64,000 nt of DNA from Litchfieldella rifensis (GCF_042646605.1 NZ_JBHRUG010000050.1:1-64000), one strand, 5' to 3'; shown: positions 18,276 through 27,898, counted from the first letter of the stretch. The notes: generated from the sequence alone by a model not told the origin. Program-made: numbers and translations.

Positions 18276-18962
18276 TCATTGACGATACAGGTGGTGGATT
18301 TGGATATACTGTTCGACCGCTTCGGGCAGCAGATAGCGCACGCTGCGCCCGTCAATGAGACGCTGCCGAATATCGGTGGCCGAGATGGCCATGCGGCTGG
18401 GCAATGACAGACGCAACAAGCCTCCGGCAGGTGTCGCGAGCAGCGCCCGGACAGTATCCACCTCTCTGTCACCGATAAGTTCGGTCAGCGCGGTGGGCAA
18501 TGGGGACAAATGATCCGGACGATCGATGACCACGACATGAGCCAACGCAAAGAGCCGCGCGGGCTCGTGCCAGGAGGTCAGGTTGAGAAAGGCATCATGC
18601 CCTACCGCCATGACGATCCGCGCCTGCTGGCCGAACTCCTCGCGCAGGGACGCCAGGGTATCGGTGGAATAGGATGGCCCGTCACGCCGCAGCTCGCGAT
18701 CGTCGGCTACCAGGCCGGAGGTATCGCCGATACCGGCCTTGAGCATGGCCAGACGCTGGGCACTGGAAACGCCGGGAGCCTCCCGATGCGGCGGCACATG
18801 TGCAGGGATCAGGTGGACACGATCGAGCCCCAGGGCTTCGTGAAGCTCGACCGCACTGCGCAGGTGTCCCAAGTGTACCGGGTCGAAGGTACCGCCAAGC
18901 ATGGCCACACGAGGTACCGAGTGCGTGCCCTTCGGATCGGAGCCCCGATCAACCACGCACAT
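18276..18962 (-). CDS. nadD: nicotinate-nucleotide adenylyltransferase
   Basis: Adenylylates nicotinate mononucleotide to deamido-NAD in NAD synthesis. The 228-aa protein has the nucleotidyltransferase signature MLGGTFDPVHLGHLRSA, the VMAVGHDAFLNLTSWH stretch and the second motif ISATDIRQRLI. The ATG at 18962 overlaps the last 14 bases of proA; about 17 residues precede the Rossmann strand, slightly more than usual, so a later start is possible. Confidence 0.94.
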   Translation of the reverse strand: MCVVDRGSDPKGTHSVPRVAMLGGTFDPVHLGHLRSAVELHEALGLDRVHLIPAHVPPHREAPGVSSAQRLAMLKAGIGDTSGLVADDRELRRDGPSYSTDTLASLREEFGQQARIVMAVGHDAFLNLTSWHEPARLFALAHVVVIDRPDHLSPLPTALTELIGDREVDTVRALLATPAGGLLRLSLPSRMAISATDIRQRLIDGRSVRYLLPEAVEQYIQIHHLYRQ

Positions 18963-20262
18963 GGCCGTCGCCCAGCACCACGTACTTGCGAGTGGTCAGG
19001 CCTTCCAGCCCCACCGGGCCCCGCGCATGCAGTTTATCGGTGGAGATGCCGATTTCCGCGCCCAGGCCGTATTCGAAGCCATCGGCGAAGCGAGTCGAGG
19101 CATTGACCATCACCGAACTGGAGTCCACTTCGGCCAGGAAACGCCGGGCCAAGGCATAGTTTTCGGTGACGATGGCATCGGTGTGATGCGAGCCGTAGCG
19201 ATCGATGTGTGCCATGGCCTCTTCGACACCATCCACCACCCGGATCGCCAACACCGGCGCCAGGTACTCCGTCGCCCAGTCGTCTTCACTGGCGGCAGCG
19301 ATAGCGCCGAGGATCTCCCGGGTACGTGCACAGCCCCGCAATTCGACACCATGTTCGGCATAGCCGCTGGCCAGGCGGGGCAACAGTGCGCCAGCAACCG
19401 GAGCATCCACCAGCAGCGTTTCCATGGTATTGCAGGTGCCGTAGCGATGGGTCTTGGCATTGATGGCGATGTCGAAGGCCTTGTCGAGATCCGCCGTGGC
19501 GTCGACATAGACGTGACAGACACCATCCAGGTGCTTGATCACTGGCACCCTGGCCTCGCGGGAGACACGTTCAATCAACGATTTGCCGCCGCGCGGGATG
19601 ATCACGTCGACATATTCGGGCATGCTGATCAAATGGCCCACTGCGGCACGGTCGGTGATCGCCACCACTTGCACGGCCGCTGCGGGCAAGCCGGCTTCCC
19701 GAAGGCCGGCCTCGATACAGGCGGCAATGGCGGCATTGCTGTCACGCGCTTCGGAACCTCCGCGCAGGATGCAGGCATTGCCCGCCTTGAGACACAGGCT
19801 GGCAGCCTCTACCGTGACGTTGGGGCGCGACTCGTAGATGATGCCGATCACGCCCAGTGGCACCCGCATCTGGCCGACCTGAATACCGCTGGGGCGCGAG
19901 CGCAGGCCGTCGATTTCGCCGACCGGGTCGGGCAAGGCCGCGACCTGGTGCAGCCCCTCGATCATGGCATCGATGCGCTGGTCGTCCAGTGCCAGGCGAT
20001 CCAGCAAGGCCGCATCGAGCCCTGTTTCGCGGCCCCTGGTCAGATCCCGGGCATTGGCCTCGATCAATCCCGGTCGCGCGGCTTCCAGGTGGCGCGCCAT
20101 GGCCAACAGTGCGGCATTCTTGCCGGCGGTGCTCTGGCCACGCATGACGGCACCGGCAGCGCGCGCCGCCTGCCCTAGCGATGTCATGTAGGCGACGACA
20201 TCGGTGCTTGCGGCAACGTCTTTGACGTTATCATCATTAACAGGGGATACGTGACGTGACAT
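18949..20262 (-). CDS. proA: gamma-glutamyl phosphate reductase
   Basis: NADPH-dependent reduction of gamma-glutamyl phosphate to glutamate semialdehyde, the second step of proline synthesis. The 437-aa protein shows PLGVIGIIYESRPNVTVEAA, LRGGSEA and the catalytic Cys in HRYGTCNTMETLLV, with the late conserved STRFADGFEYGLGAEIGIS. The ATG at 20262 removes a low-similarity upstream extension. It heads the minus-strand cluster and overlaps nadD. Proline is also a compatible solute, relevant if the organism is a halophile. Confidence 0.96.
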   Translation of the reverse strand: MSRHVSPVNDDNVKDVAASTDVVAYMTSLGQAARAAGAVMRGQSTAGKNAALLAMARHLEAARPGLIEANARDLTRGRETGLDAALLDRLALDDQRIDAMIEGLHQVAALPDPVGEIDGLRSRPSGIQVGQMRVPLGVIGIIYESRPNVTVEAASLCLKAGNACILRGGSEARDSNAAIAACIEAGLREAGLPAAAVQVVAITDRAAVGHLISMPEYVDVIIPRGGKSLIERVSREARVPVIKHLDGVCHVYVDATADLDKAFDIAINAKTHRYGTCNTMETLLVDAPVAGALLPRLASGYAEHGVELRGCARTREILGAIAAASEDDWATEYLAPVLAIRVVDGVEEAMAHIDRYGSHHTDAIVTENYALARRFLAEVDSSSVMVNASTRFADGFEYGLGAEIGISTDKLHARGPVGLEGLTTRKYVVLGDGHVRG

Positions 20263-20345
20263 GCCGTAGAGTGTCTCCTCGACAGGGATACCACGGCGCA
20301 ATGACGACCGTGGGGTAAGGATAGAAGGAACCATATTAAGACACC

Positions 20346-21218
20346 ATGGACAGCAAGTACAAAACCGGCCTGTTCCGGTCCACTCTGCTGCTCGGCGCCG
20401 GCGTGCTGGCCGTGCTGGCCCTGCAGACCATCCAGGAGGCGGCTCAGGCGTTGCTGTGGCTGGGGGCGCTATGGTTGATCGGCACCGCCACACTGCATGA
20501 GCTAAGTCATCGCTGGCCTGCACGCACCCCCTGGCAACTGGTGCCGACGCTGCTGCTGGCGGGTCTGCTGTGGCTGTCCCCGGCACAATACGCCACCTGG
20601 CTGTGGGCCTTCGCTATCCTGTTGATGTTGCCACAGCCATGGTGGCTGGTGGGGCTCAACGCCTCGTTCGCTGCCCTGAGCTGGTCACAGGTTCAAGTGC
20701 ACTTGAGCCTCGAACAGGGGGTGCTCAGCGCCATAGTGCTGGCGGCCATGATGCTACTGGGCCTGGCACGAGCACAGCATTACCGCCCCTTGTGGCAAGG
20801 TGTCAGCGATCGGGTGCGCCTGATGCCCGGCTCGCGGCTCTGGTCGGCCACTCAACTGCTTGAGGACTTGCCACGGGAAAGCGCACGCAGCGACCGTGAA
20901 GGAACCCATACCGAGCTAGTGCTGCTGCGCACCCAGCACCATCATTGCTGGTCACTGGCGCAAGCGCTGTGCCAAGTGCTGCAGCCCTTCGAGAATTGCT
21001 ATCGCGTGGATGGCAATACGCTGGCAACCCTGATCACCAGTCGCGATATCGAGCATGCACGGCAGCGCCGCGAGACGCTGCTGGCATCGCTGAACGGACC
21101 TCGTCGCACCCGCGTGGTGTCGCTGGCCTGTCCCCTTACCCTGGAAGCCGAATGCCAAGCCTTGGCCTGTCAGAAGCGTGACCTGGTCATCATCGAGAAG
21201 GCACCGCACCATGCGTGA
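20346..21218 (+). CDS. membrane protein with degenerate GGDEF-like tail, first of a pair
   Basis: Not a gene I recognise by name. The 290-aa product has about five hydrophobic segments (residues 12-150) followed by a cytoplasmic domain of about 120 residues. The domain pattern (TELVLLRTQHHH, AQALCQVLQPFENCYRVDG, LATLIT, then an Arg-rich helix) resembles a GGDEF fold but the GG[D/E]EF loop is replaced by VDGNTLATL, so no diguanylate cyclase activity is expected. It overlaps the next gene by eight bases, and that product has the same architecture. I infer the two act together, possibly as a heteromeric sensor. Confidence 0.7.
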   Translation: MDSKYKTGLFRSTLLLGAGVLAVLALQTIQEAAQALLWLGALWLIGTATLHELSHRWPARTPWQLVPTLLLAGLLWLSPAQYATWLWAFAILLMLPQPWWLVGLNASFAALSWSQVQVHLSLEQGVLSAIVLAAMMLLGLARAQHYRPLWQGVSDRVRLMPGSRLWSATQLLEDLPRESARSDREGTHTELVLLRTQHHHCWSLAQALCQVLQPFENCYRVDGNTLATLITSRDIEHARQRRETLLASLNGPRRTRVVSLACPLTLEAECQALACQKRDLVIIEKAPHHA

Positions 21219-22152
21219 AGAAACATTCTGGCCTTTCTGGCTATACGCGCTGATTTACGCCGTCGGTGCCCTGCTGATGTTCGGCTATGCCACCTGGCAT
21301 TACCTGATGGGCGACTTCATGCGGATTCTACTACCCGCCGTGCTGGGCCTGATGCTGTTGGGAGCCTCGCTGCTGCACCTGACCGACCACCGCTACCAAC
21401 GCTTGTCCGCCTATCTGGTGCTGATCAGTTGCTTCCTGTTGTTTGCTGTCGAAATCGGCCAAGCCAGAAACGATGTTGCCCTCTGGATCGGCTTGCCGCC
21501 CCTGTTGGCCCTGCTGCTGCTGCCACTGGGGCCGGCCATGTTGCTCAACCTGATACTGGCTCCCCTCTGGTTGGCGCTGCTAAGCGACGACCAGGTAAGC
21601 CGGGACATGGTTTTCACCTATGTGGCGGTCATCGTGCTGGGCGCTCTGGTGCCACTGGAGCAACGTCGCCAACAGGCGTTTCTCGAGGCCACGGACCCTA
21701 TGGATCCCGAATGCCAGGCATTGAATTCATCGGCCATTCATGAACTGCTCGGCAACGAGTTCGCCCGCGCCACGCTACTGCAACGCCGGCTCAGCGTGCT
21801 GGTGATCCATCTGCCACAGCTGGAGATGGCCCATGAGCAGTTCGGTACCCGCTTGCGGCTCGAGCTCTTGCAGCGTTTCTGTGCTGTCGCACACCATACC
21901 TGCCGCGTCCATGACAGCCTGGGCCGCACGCAGTCGTCACTGTTCTGGCTGTTGCTGCCGGATACCGGCGAAACCGGCGCCCTGATGGTCAGACACCGCC
22001 TGATCAGTGCCCTCGACGCCACGGTGCTGGCGGAGACCGGTGCCATCACGTCACGTATTGCCGTCTGCTCGCCGCACCCTGGCGAAACCTGGGCCACCTT
22101 CGAACAGCGCCTGCAGATCAAGGGGCAAGCCTTGATGGAGTCGACGCAGTGA
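21211..22152 (+). CDS. membrane protein with degenerate GGDEF-like tail, second of a pair
   Basis: A 313-aa protein with about six membrane segments in the first 165 residues and a C-terminal domain laid out like GGDEF (RLSVLVIHLPQLEMAHEQFG corresponds to the substrate-binding DIDxFK..N region). The signature loop reads LGRTQSSLFWLLLP instead of RxGGDEFxxLLP, so it should be catalytically dead. The ATG at 21211 overlaps the previous gene and its stop overlaps the next GTG (GTGA), which points to coupled translation of all three. The function is unknown; c-di-GMP or nucleotide sensing is a guess. Confidence 0.7.
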   Translation: MREETFWPFWLYALIYAVGALLMFGYATWHYLMGDFMRILLPAVLGLMLLGASLLHLTDHRYQRLSAYLVLISCFLLFAVEIGQARNDVALWIGLPPLLALLLLPLGPAMLLNLILAPLWLALLSDDQVSRDMVFTYVAVIVLGALVPLEQRRQQAFLEATDPMDPECQALNSSAIHELLGNEFARATLLQRRLSVLVIHLPQLEMAHEQFGTRLRLELLQRFCAVAHHTCRVHDSLGRTQSSLFWLLLPDTGETGALMVRHRLISALDATVLAETGAITSRIAVCSPHPGETWATFEQRLQIKGQALMESTQ

Positions 22153-23555
22153 ATCTTGCCGACTGGCTGTTCCAGCTCACGCCTTCGCCACCACTACTGT
22201 TACTGATCATTACCCTCATCGCCATGCTCGAAAGCCTTGCCGTGGTGGGGCTGGTCATTCCCGGGGTACTCCTGATGACCGCCGCCGCATCGCTGGCCGG
22301 CCACCACGATCTGTCCATTCCCCTGCTGCTGGTGGCGGCGTTCCTGGGGGCGGTGATCGGTGACGGCGTGAGCTTTATCCTGGGCTATACCCAGCGCGAG
22401 CGAGTTCCCCGCTTGTGGCCCTTCAACCGGCACCTCGAATGGCTGGCGCGCGGCGCTCGCTTCTTTCAGCGCTACGGCGCCCTGTCGGTGATATTCGCCC
22501 GTTTCGTCGGCCCGGTACGCCCCATCGTACCGATGATCGCCGGTATGCTGCACATGTCGCCCTGGGCCTTTGTCTGGGCGAGTTCGTCCTCGGCCTTGTT
22601 ATGGGCTCCCGCCTATGTGCTCCCCGGCTATCTGCTGGGACGTACCTGGCAGCAGCTCCTGGAGATCCCTGTCGGCTCACAACTGTGGCTGATGGTCTTC
22701 GCGGTCATCGTCTTGATACTGGCGGTGGGCTTTTCCTGGCTACGCCAGCAGCTCGCACGAGAAGGGAGGATTTACCGCATGACGGCACGTTTGGCACGTA
22801 GTCGGCGCTGGCGACGCCGGCTGTGGATCGCCTTACGCTCGAGCCGCTCTCGAGGCGAGTTTCCACTGGCTTCACTGTGTTTGCTGATGCTGAGCCTGAC
22901 CGCCCTGTGTCTGTGGACGCTGCTGGTGCTGGATGCCGAAGGGCCACTGCCCATGGACCGGCAGGTTCGAGCGCTGTTCGCGACTCTCGACTGGCCTCTT
23001 CTCCAGGCACTGGGAGAGGTCATGGCGAGCGCCGGCGATCGCTATGGGGTCGCCGCCCTGGTCCTGCCCTGGGGGCTATGGCTTCTCTGGGCCCGTCATA
23101 TCTCGGCCCTCGCCCATCTGAGTGCAGGACTCGGCGGCATCGCCGTGGCCAATACCCTGTTCAAGCTCCTGGCCGCGCGCGAACGCCCGGAGACTCCGGA
23201 GTACCTGGCCGGCTCGATGTCCTATCCCAGCGCGCATGCCTCCACCGCCGTCGTGCTGTACGGCCTGGCGGCCGCCTTCATCGCTCAGGAGCTGCCACCC
23301 AGGTGGCGTTTCTGGGCCTACTGGGTGGCCATTGCCCTGTGCATCCCGATGGCCCTGTCACGCGTGGTCCTCGGCGTGCACTGGGTCAGCGACCTGATCG
23401 GCGGCGCCTTGCTCGGCCTGGTCACCTGCGCCTTGATACGCATCAGCTATCACCGCTTCGCGCACCGCCCGCTGCATCCGGCGCCCTGGGGCTGGTTGAC
23501 CACGGCATCGCTGGTGCTGCTGGCCGCCCGCATCGCCTGGCTGCCGCCGGTCTGA
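22149..23555 (+). CDS. DedA-PAP2 fusion membrane phosphatase
   Basis: A 468-aa two-domain membrane protein. Residues 1-200 form a DedA/SNARE-associated domain, the family of lipid transporters that includes undecaprenyl-phosphate flippases (FARFVGPVRPIVPMIAG). Residues 240-455 are a PAP2 phosphatase with all three motifs: KLLAARERP (KX6RP), SYPSAHAS (PSGH-like) and SRVVLGVHWVSD (SRX5HX3D). The fusion would link lipid-phosphate dephosphorylation to transbilayer movement, for example in carrier-lipid recycling; this is inference. The GTG start overlaps the upstream stop (GTGA). The 3' end runs straight into a 7-bp tandem repeat. Confidence 0.88.
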   Translation: MNLADWLFQLTPSPPLLLLIITLIAMLESLAVVGLVIPGVLLMTAAASLAGHHDLSIPLLLVAAFLGAVIGDGVSFILGYTQRERVPRLWPFNRHLEWLARGARFFQRYGALSVIFARFVGPVRPIVPMIAGMLHMSPWAFVWASSSSALLWAPAYVLPGYLLGRTWQQLLEIPVGSQLWLMVFAVIVLILAVGFSWLRQQLAREGRIYRMTARLARSRRWRRRLWIALRSSRSRGEFPLASLCLLMLSLTALCLWTLLVLDAEGPLPMDRQVRALFATLDWPLLQALGEVMASAGDRYGVAALVLPWGLWLLWARHISALAHLSAGLGGIAVANTLFKLLAARERPETPEYLAGSMSYPSAHASTAVVLYGLAAAFIAQELPPRWRFWAYWVAIALCIPMALSRVVLGVHWVSDLIGGALLGLVTCALIRISYHRFAHRPLHPAPWGWLTTASLVLLAARIAWLPPV

Positions 23556-23559
23556 CGAC

Positions 23560-23599
<40 letters not shown>

Positions 23600-23644
23600 A
23601 CAATCTTCGCCATGAGCCATTCATGACCAAGCCTTTGTGGTTTT

Positions 23645-23670
23645 CTTATAGCTCATAGCTTATGGCTTAC
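23645..23670. repeat. inverted degenerate heptamer array
   Basis: Reverse-strand copies of the heptamer seen at 23561-23599, about 45 bp away and facing it. The arms bracket the junction of two convergent genes and could fold into a shared terminator-like structure. Confidence 0.65.
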
Positions 23671-23678
23671 CGCCTGGG

Positions 23679-24302
23679 TTACCCGAAGGCCAACCAGATA
23701 CCGACCCCCACCATCAAGGAGCCGGCCACCCGATTGAGCAGGCGCACATTGCCGCTTTTGCCCAACAGACGTCGTGCGGTGCGCCCGCCGCTGGCATAGA
23801 GCAGCAGGCAGACGAGCTCGATCGACAGGATCATCGCCACCAGCACCGCCAACTGGGATGCCAGCGGCAACGATGAATCCAGGAACGGCGGCAATAGCGC
23901 GACGAAGAATGCCCACCCCTTGGGATTGGCCACGGCGGTGACGAAACCTTGCAATGCCAGTTGCGAGCGCGACGCCAAGGGCGTCTCGCTCGTTTCCAGG
24001 GGAATCGCCATGCGTCCTCGCGAACGCCACATCATCACCCCCAGATACCCCAGATAGGCACCGCCCACCCACTTGAAGACGGCGAACAGCTCCGGCTGGC
24101 GCAGCATCAGTGCCGCCACCCCGGCCCCGGCAGCCGCCGCTACCAGCCCTACACCGAGGAGTTCACCGACCATCATCCACAGGGTACGCCTCACGCCCTG
24201 GGTCATGCCCAGCACCATCGCCAGGGTCATGCACATTCCCGGGGTCAGCGACACCAGAAAAAACGTCGGCACGAACACCGACAACAGCGATAGCTGGATC
24301 AC
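23679..24302 (-). CDS. LysE-family amino-acid exporter
   Basis: A 207-aa LysE/RhtB-type transporter with six hydrophobic segments, the family start pattern FFLVSLTPGMCMTLAM and the conserved NPKGWAFFVALLPPF. Members export amino acids or related metabolites; the substrate cannot be told. The GTG at 24302 is preferred because it overlaps the ubiX stop in the GTGA form and has GGGGGA upstream. Confidence 0.9.
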   Translation of the reverse strand: MIQLSLLSVFVPTFFLVSLTPGMCMTLAMVLGMTQGVRRTLWMMVGELLGVGLVAAAAGAGVAALMLRQPELFAVFKWVGGAYLGYLGVMMWRSRGRMAIPLETSETPLASRSQLALQGFVTAVANPKGWAFFVALLPPFLDSSLPLASQLAVLVAMILSIELVCLLLYASGGRTARRLLGKSGNVRLLNRVAGSLMVGVGIWLAFG

Positions 24303-24931
24303 GACGGATCCCCCCACCGCGGCATCAGGGTATGTTCGATCCCCAACTGATTGAGAATACGCGCGACGATGAAGTCGATCATGTCGTCGATCGACTCGGG
24401 ACGGTGATAGAAGCCCGGCGCGGCGGGCAACACCACCGCCCCCATGCGGGTCAGCGCCAGCATGTGCTCGAGATGAATCGCCGAGAACGGCGTCTCGCGG
24501 GGCACCACGATCAATTGGCGACGCTCCTTCAGCACCACGTCGGCAGCGCGCTCGATCAGATTGTTACTCGCTCCCGTGGCCACCGCCGACAGCGTGCCGG
24601 TAGAACACGGGCAGATCACCATCGACGAGGGCGCCCCGGATCCCGATGCCACCGGCGCCATCCAGTCTTCGCGCGCGAAGCAGCGGATCTGACCCGCTCG
24701 AGCGCCACTGCGTTCGACGAGCGCCTCGGTCAGGCGCTGGGGTTGGGCCGGCAGTGAATCATCGGTCTCGGTGCTGATCACCAGGTGCGCCGCCTTGGAG
24801 ATCATCACCCAGACCTCGTGGCCCGATGCCACCAGACAGTCAATCAACCGCAGACCGTACTGAGCACCGGAAGCACCGGTCAGTGCCACCGTGACGGGCG
24901 GCGCAAATCCCATGTCGCTAGCGTTCGCCAT
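24299..24931 (-). CDS. ubiX: flavin prenyltransferase
   Basis: Prenylates FMN to make the cofactor of the UbiD decarboxylase in ubiquinone synthesis. The 210-aa protein has the N-terminal FMN-binding VALTGASGAQYGLRL, the central SSMVICPCSTGTLSAVATG and the VVPRETPFSAIHLEHML stretch of the family. GGAGG lies seven bases before the ATG at 24931, which overlaps the end of mpl by 14 bases. Confidence 0.96.
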   Translation of the reverse strand: MANASDMGFAPPVTVALTGASGAQYGLRLIDCLVASGHEVWVMISKAAHLVISTETDDSLPAQPQRLTEALVERSGARAGQIRCFAREDWMAPVASGSGAPSSMVICPCSTGTLSAVATGASNNLIERAADVVLKERRQLIVVPRETPFSAIHLEHMLALTRMGAVVLPAAPGFYHRPESIDDMIDFIVARILNQLGIEHTLMPRWGDPS

Positions 24932-26303
24932 GCGCCACCTCCAGTGCCGCCAGGAGCTTGTCGTGAATGCCCCCGAAGCCACCGTTTGACATCACCACGA
25001 TACGGTCCAACGCCCTGGCCTCGGCCACCACAGCGGCCACCAGGTCATCCAGATCCCCACGCAGATGGCTCGGTATCGTGCTGCCTTCGATGACATCGGC
25101 CAATGACCAATCGAGCTCGGGGGGCTGATACCACCATGCCTGATCGGCCTGGGCGACGCTCTCGGCCAGACGGCTACGCAGGGTGCCCAGACGCATGGTA
25201 TTGGAGCGTGGCTCGATCACTGCCAGCAGCCGCCCCTTGGGCGTGGCGGCGCGCAGGCCCTGGAGCGTCGCGGCGATGGCCGTCGGATGGTGGGCGAAGT
25301 CGTCGATGACCTGAATACCCGCCACCTCGCCACGCACTTCCTGACGGCGGCGCGGGCTCTCGAAACGCGATAGCGCCGCACAGCCACGGGCCAGGTCGAC
25401 GCCACAGGCATGGGCCGCCGCCAGGGCCGCCAGCGCGTTGCGAGCGTTGTACTCACCGCTGAGGTGCCAGTCGACGACGGCATCCTCACTGATCTCGGGT
25501 GTTTCATGGATCACCCGGAACCGGCTGGCATCTTCGCGCTCCAACGCAATCCGCCAGGGGCTGTCGGCGGCGGTTCCCAAATGCGCCACCGGCGTCCAGC
25601 ATCCCTGTTCGAGCACTCGTTCGAGAGCCGGCTCGTCATCGGCGACCAATAACTGGCCATTGCCCGGCACGGTACGTACCAGGTGGTGAAACTGACGCTC
25701 GATGGCCGCCAGGTCGGGGAAGATATCCGCGTGGTCGAATTCCAGGTTGCCCAGGATCGCGATCTCGGGACGGTAATGCACGAATTTGGAGCGCTTGTCG
25801 AAGAACGCCGTGTCATATTCGTCGGCTTCCACCACGAAGGGCGCTCCCTCGGCACCCAGGCGCGCCGACACCCCGAAGTTGCGCGGCACACCACCGATCA
25901 GGAATCCCGGGGCAAGCTCTGCCGACTCCAGCAACCAGGCCAGCAGGCTAGCCGTGGTGGTCTTGCCGTGCGTCCCCGCCACTGCGATCACTCGCCTTCC
26001 GGGCAGCACATGTTCGGCCAGCCACTGAGGGCCGGATACATAAGGCAGTCGCGCAGCGAGTACCGCCTCGACTTCGGGATTGCCGCGGGAAAGCGCATTG
26101 CCGATCACCACCAGGTCGGGACGCGGCTCCAGGTTGTCCGCTGCATACCCTTCGAGCAACTCGATACCGGCCTCGCGCAGTTGAACGCTCATGGGAGGAT
26201 AGACGTTGGCGTCCGAGCCACTGACGCGATGGCCCAACTCGCGGGCCAGCAGTGCCAGGCTGCCCATGAAGGTGCCACAGATTCCCAGGATATGAACGTG
26301 CAT
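24918..26303 (-). CDS. mpl: UDP-N-acetylmuramate:tripeptide ligase
   Basis: Murein recycling ligase that joins the recovered L-Ala-gamma-D-Glu-meso-DAP tripeptide to UDP-MurNAc in the cytoplasm. The 461-aa Mur ligase has the N-terminal Rossmann region MHVHILGICGTFMGSLALLA, the P-loop VAGTHGKTTTASLLAW, VVEADEYDTAFFDKRSKFVH and the DDFAHHPTAIAATLQGLR segment typical of Mpl. The ATG at 26303 gives the usual length. The ubiX overlap suggests one transcript. Confidence 0.95.
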   Translation of the reverse strand: MHVHILGICGTFMGSLALLARELGHRVSGSDANVYPPMSVQLREAGIELLEGYAADNLEPRPDLVVIGNALSRGNPEVEAVLAARLPYVSGPQWLAEHVLPGRRVIAVAGTHGKTTTASLLAWLLESAELAPGFLIGGVPRNFGVSARLGAEGAPFVVEADEYDTAFFDKRSKFVHYRPEIAILGNLEFDHADIFPDLAAIERQFHHLVRTVPGNGQLLVADDEPALERVLEQGCWTPVAHLGTAADSPWRIALEREDASRFRVIHETPEISEDAVVDWHLSGEYNARNALAALAAAHACGVDLARGCAALSRFESPRRRQEVRGEVAGIQVIDDFAHHPTAIAATLQGLRAATPKGRLLAVIEPRSNTMRLGTLRSRLAESVAQADQAWWYQPPELDWSLADVIEGSTIPSHLRGDLDDLVAAVVAEARALDRIVVMSNGGFGGIHDKLLAALEVAHGER

Positions 26304-26563
26304 CGATGACTCCTGCCAACCAGCTTCCTGCCAAGATGGCAGCGAGACTAGCATGCTGCCCTCAGGCTCACCACAATGTACAGTGTCAGGCCGGCATTAC
26401 CGGCATGTTAAGCGCCCCGCGGATGCGCCGGCTTCCACTTTCGGCTAACATTACGCGCGACTCATCGGACCGAGTCACAGGTCGACCCGAATTCACAGGG
26501 GTTATGCGAAAGGCCACTTTCGGATAGGCCCTCTCAGCGACTCCAAGGAGAGAAGTAGCCCTC

Positions 26564-27880
26564 ATGGCCCAGTACAATGCCTTTTATGCCCAGTCTGGCG
26601 GTGTCACCGCCGTGATCAACGCCAGTGCGTGCGGCGTGATCGAGGCGTGTCGTCGTCAATCCGACCTGGTCGGCAAGGTGTATGCCGGACACAACGGCAT
26701 CATCGGCGCCCTGACCGAGGACCTGATCGACGTAACCCAGGAGTCCGATGCCGACATCGCGGCGCTGCGCCACACCCCGGGCGGCGCCTTCGGCTCCTGC
26801 CGTTACAAGCTCAAGGACATCGAGACCCACCGCGCCCAGTACGAACGCCTGATCGAAGTCTTCAAGGCCCACGACATTCGCTACTTTTTCTACAATGGTG
26901 GCGGCGACAGTGCCGACACCTGCCTCAAGGTGTCGCAGTTGTCCGAAAAAATGGGCTACCCGCTGACCGCCATCCACGTGCCCAAGACCGTCGACAACGA
27001 TCTGCCGATCACCGACAACTCGCCGGGCTTCGGCAGCGTCGCCAAGTATATCGCCACCTCCACGTTCGAGGCATCGCTCGACATCGCCTCGATGTGCGCC
27101 ACCTCGACCAAGGTATTCGTGCTCGAGGTCATGGGGCGGCATGCCGGCTGGATCGCCGCCGCCGGCGCCCTGGCCGGCCAGGGNNNNNNNNNNNNNNNNN
27201 NNNNNNNNNNNNNNNNNNNNNNNNNNNNNNNNNNNNNNNNNNNNNNNNNNNNNNNNNNNNNNNNNNNNNNNNNNNNNNNNNNNNNNNNNNNNNNNNNNNN
27301 NNNNNNNNNNNNNNNNNNNNCGGTCAAGCGCTACGGCTACTGCGTGATCGTGGTCTCCGAAGGTGCGCGTTATCCCGATGGCACCTTCCTTGCCGATTCC
27401 GGCAACACCGACGCCTTCGGTCACCGACAGCTTGGCGGTGTGGCGCCGACGCTGGCCGGCATGATCAAGCAGGACCTGGGTTACAAGTACCACTGGGCGG
27501 TGGCCGACTACCTGCAGCGGGCCGCGCGTCACCTGGCCTCGAAAACCGACGTCGATCAGGCCTACGCGGTAGGCAAGAAAGCCGTGGAACTGGCGTTGGA
27601 AGGCAAGAACTCCATGATGCCGACCATCAAACGCATCAGTGACACGCCCTACGAATGGCGCATCGATGCCGCGCCGTTGGCGGAAGTCGCCAACCGCGAG
27701 AAGTTCATGCCCCGCGACTTCATCCGCGAGGACGGCTTCGGGATCACCGACGCCTGCCGTCGCTACCTGCAACCGCTGATCCAGGGCGAGGACTTCCCGC
27801 CATTCGCCAACGGTCTGCCGCAAGTGGCCAAGCTCAAGCTGGCCAGGGTCGAGCGCAAACTGCCGGAGTTCAAGCTGTAA
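26564..27880 (+). CDS. pfp: PPi-dependent 6-phosphofructokinase, internal N gap
   Basis: Reversible phosphorylation of fructose 6-phosphate with pyrophosphate instead of ATP. The two parts share one frame over a nominal 438 aa. Diagnostic motifs are YNGGGDSADT in the phosphoryl-donor site, PKTVDNDLPITDNSPGFG with the TxDND catalytic loop, and VLEVMGRHAGWIAA. The N gap (27184-27320) removes the segment after the MGR motif. It stands alone, divergent from mpl, in a window that also has inorganic pyrophosphatase, so both producer and consumer enzymes of the PPi pool are near each other. Confidence 0.93.
   Translation: MAQYNAFYAQSGGVTAVINASACGVIEACRRQSDLVGKVYAGHNGIIGALTEDLIDVTQESDADIAALRHTPGGAFGSCRYKLKDIETHRAQYERLIEVFKAHDIRYFFYNGGGDSADTCLKVSQLSEKMGYPLTAIHVPKTVDNDLPITDNSPGFGSVAKYIATSTFEASLDIASMCATSTKVFVLEVMGRHAGWIAAAGALAGQXXXXXXXXXXXXXXXXXXXXXXXXXXXXXXXXXXXXXXXXXXXXXXXVKRYGYCVIVVSEGARYPDGTFLADSGNTDAFGHRQLGGVAPTLAGMIKQDLGYKYHWAVADYLQRAARHLASKTDVDQAYAVGKKAVELALEGKNSMMPTIKRISDTPYEWRIDAAPLAEVANREKFMPRDFIREDGFGITDACRRYLQPLIQGEDFPPFANGLPQVAKLKLARVERKLPEFKL
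27184..27320. other. assembly gap (137 N) inside pfp
   Basis: A run of N in the coding sequence. Both flanks stay in one reading frame, so the stated length is compatible with an intact gene. Confidence 0.99.
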
Positions 27881-27898
27881 CGATATCTGCCAGCTAAC

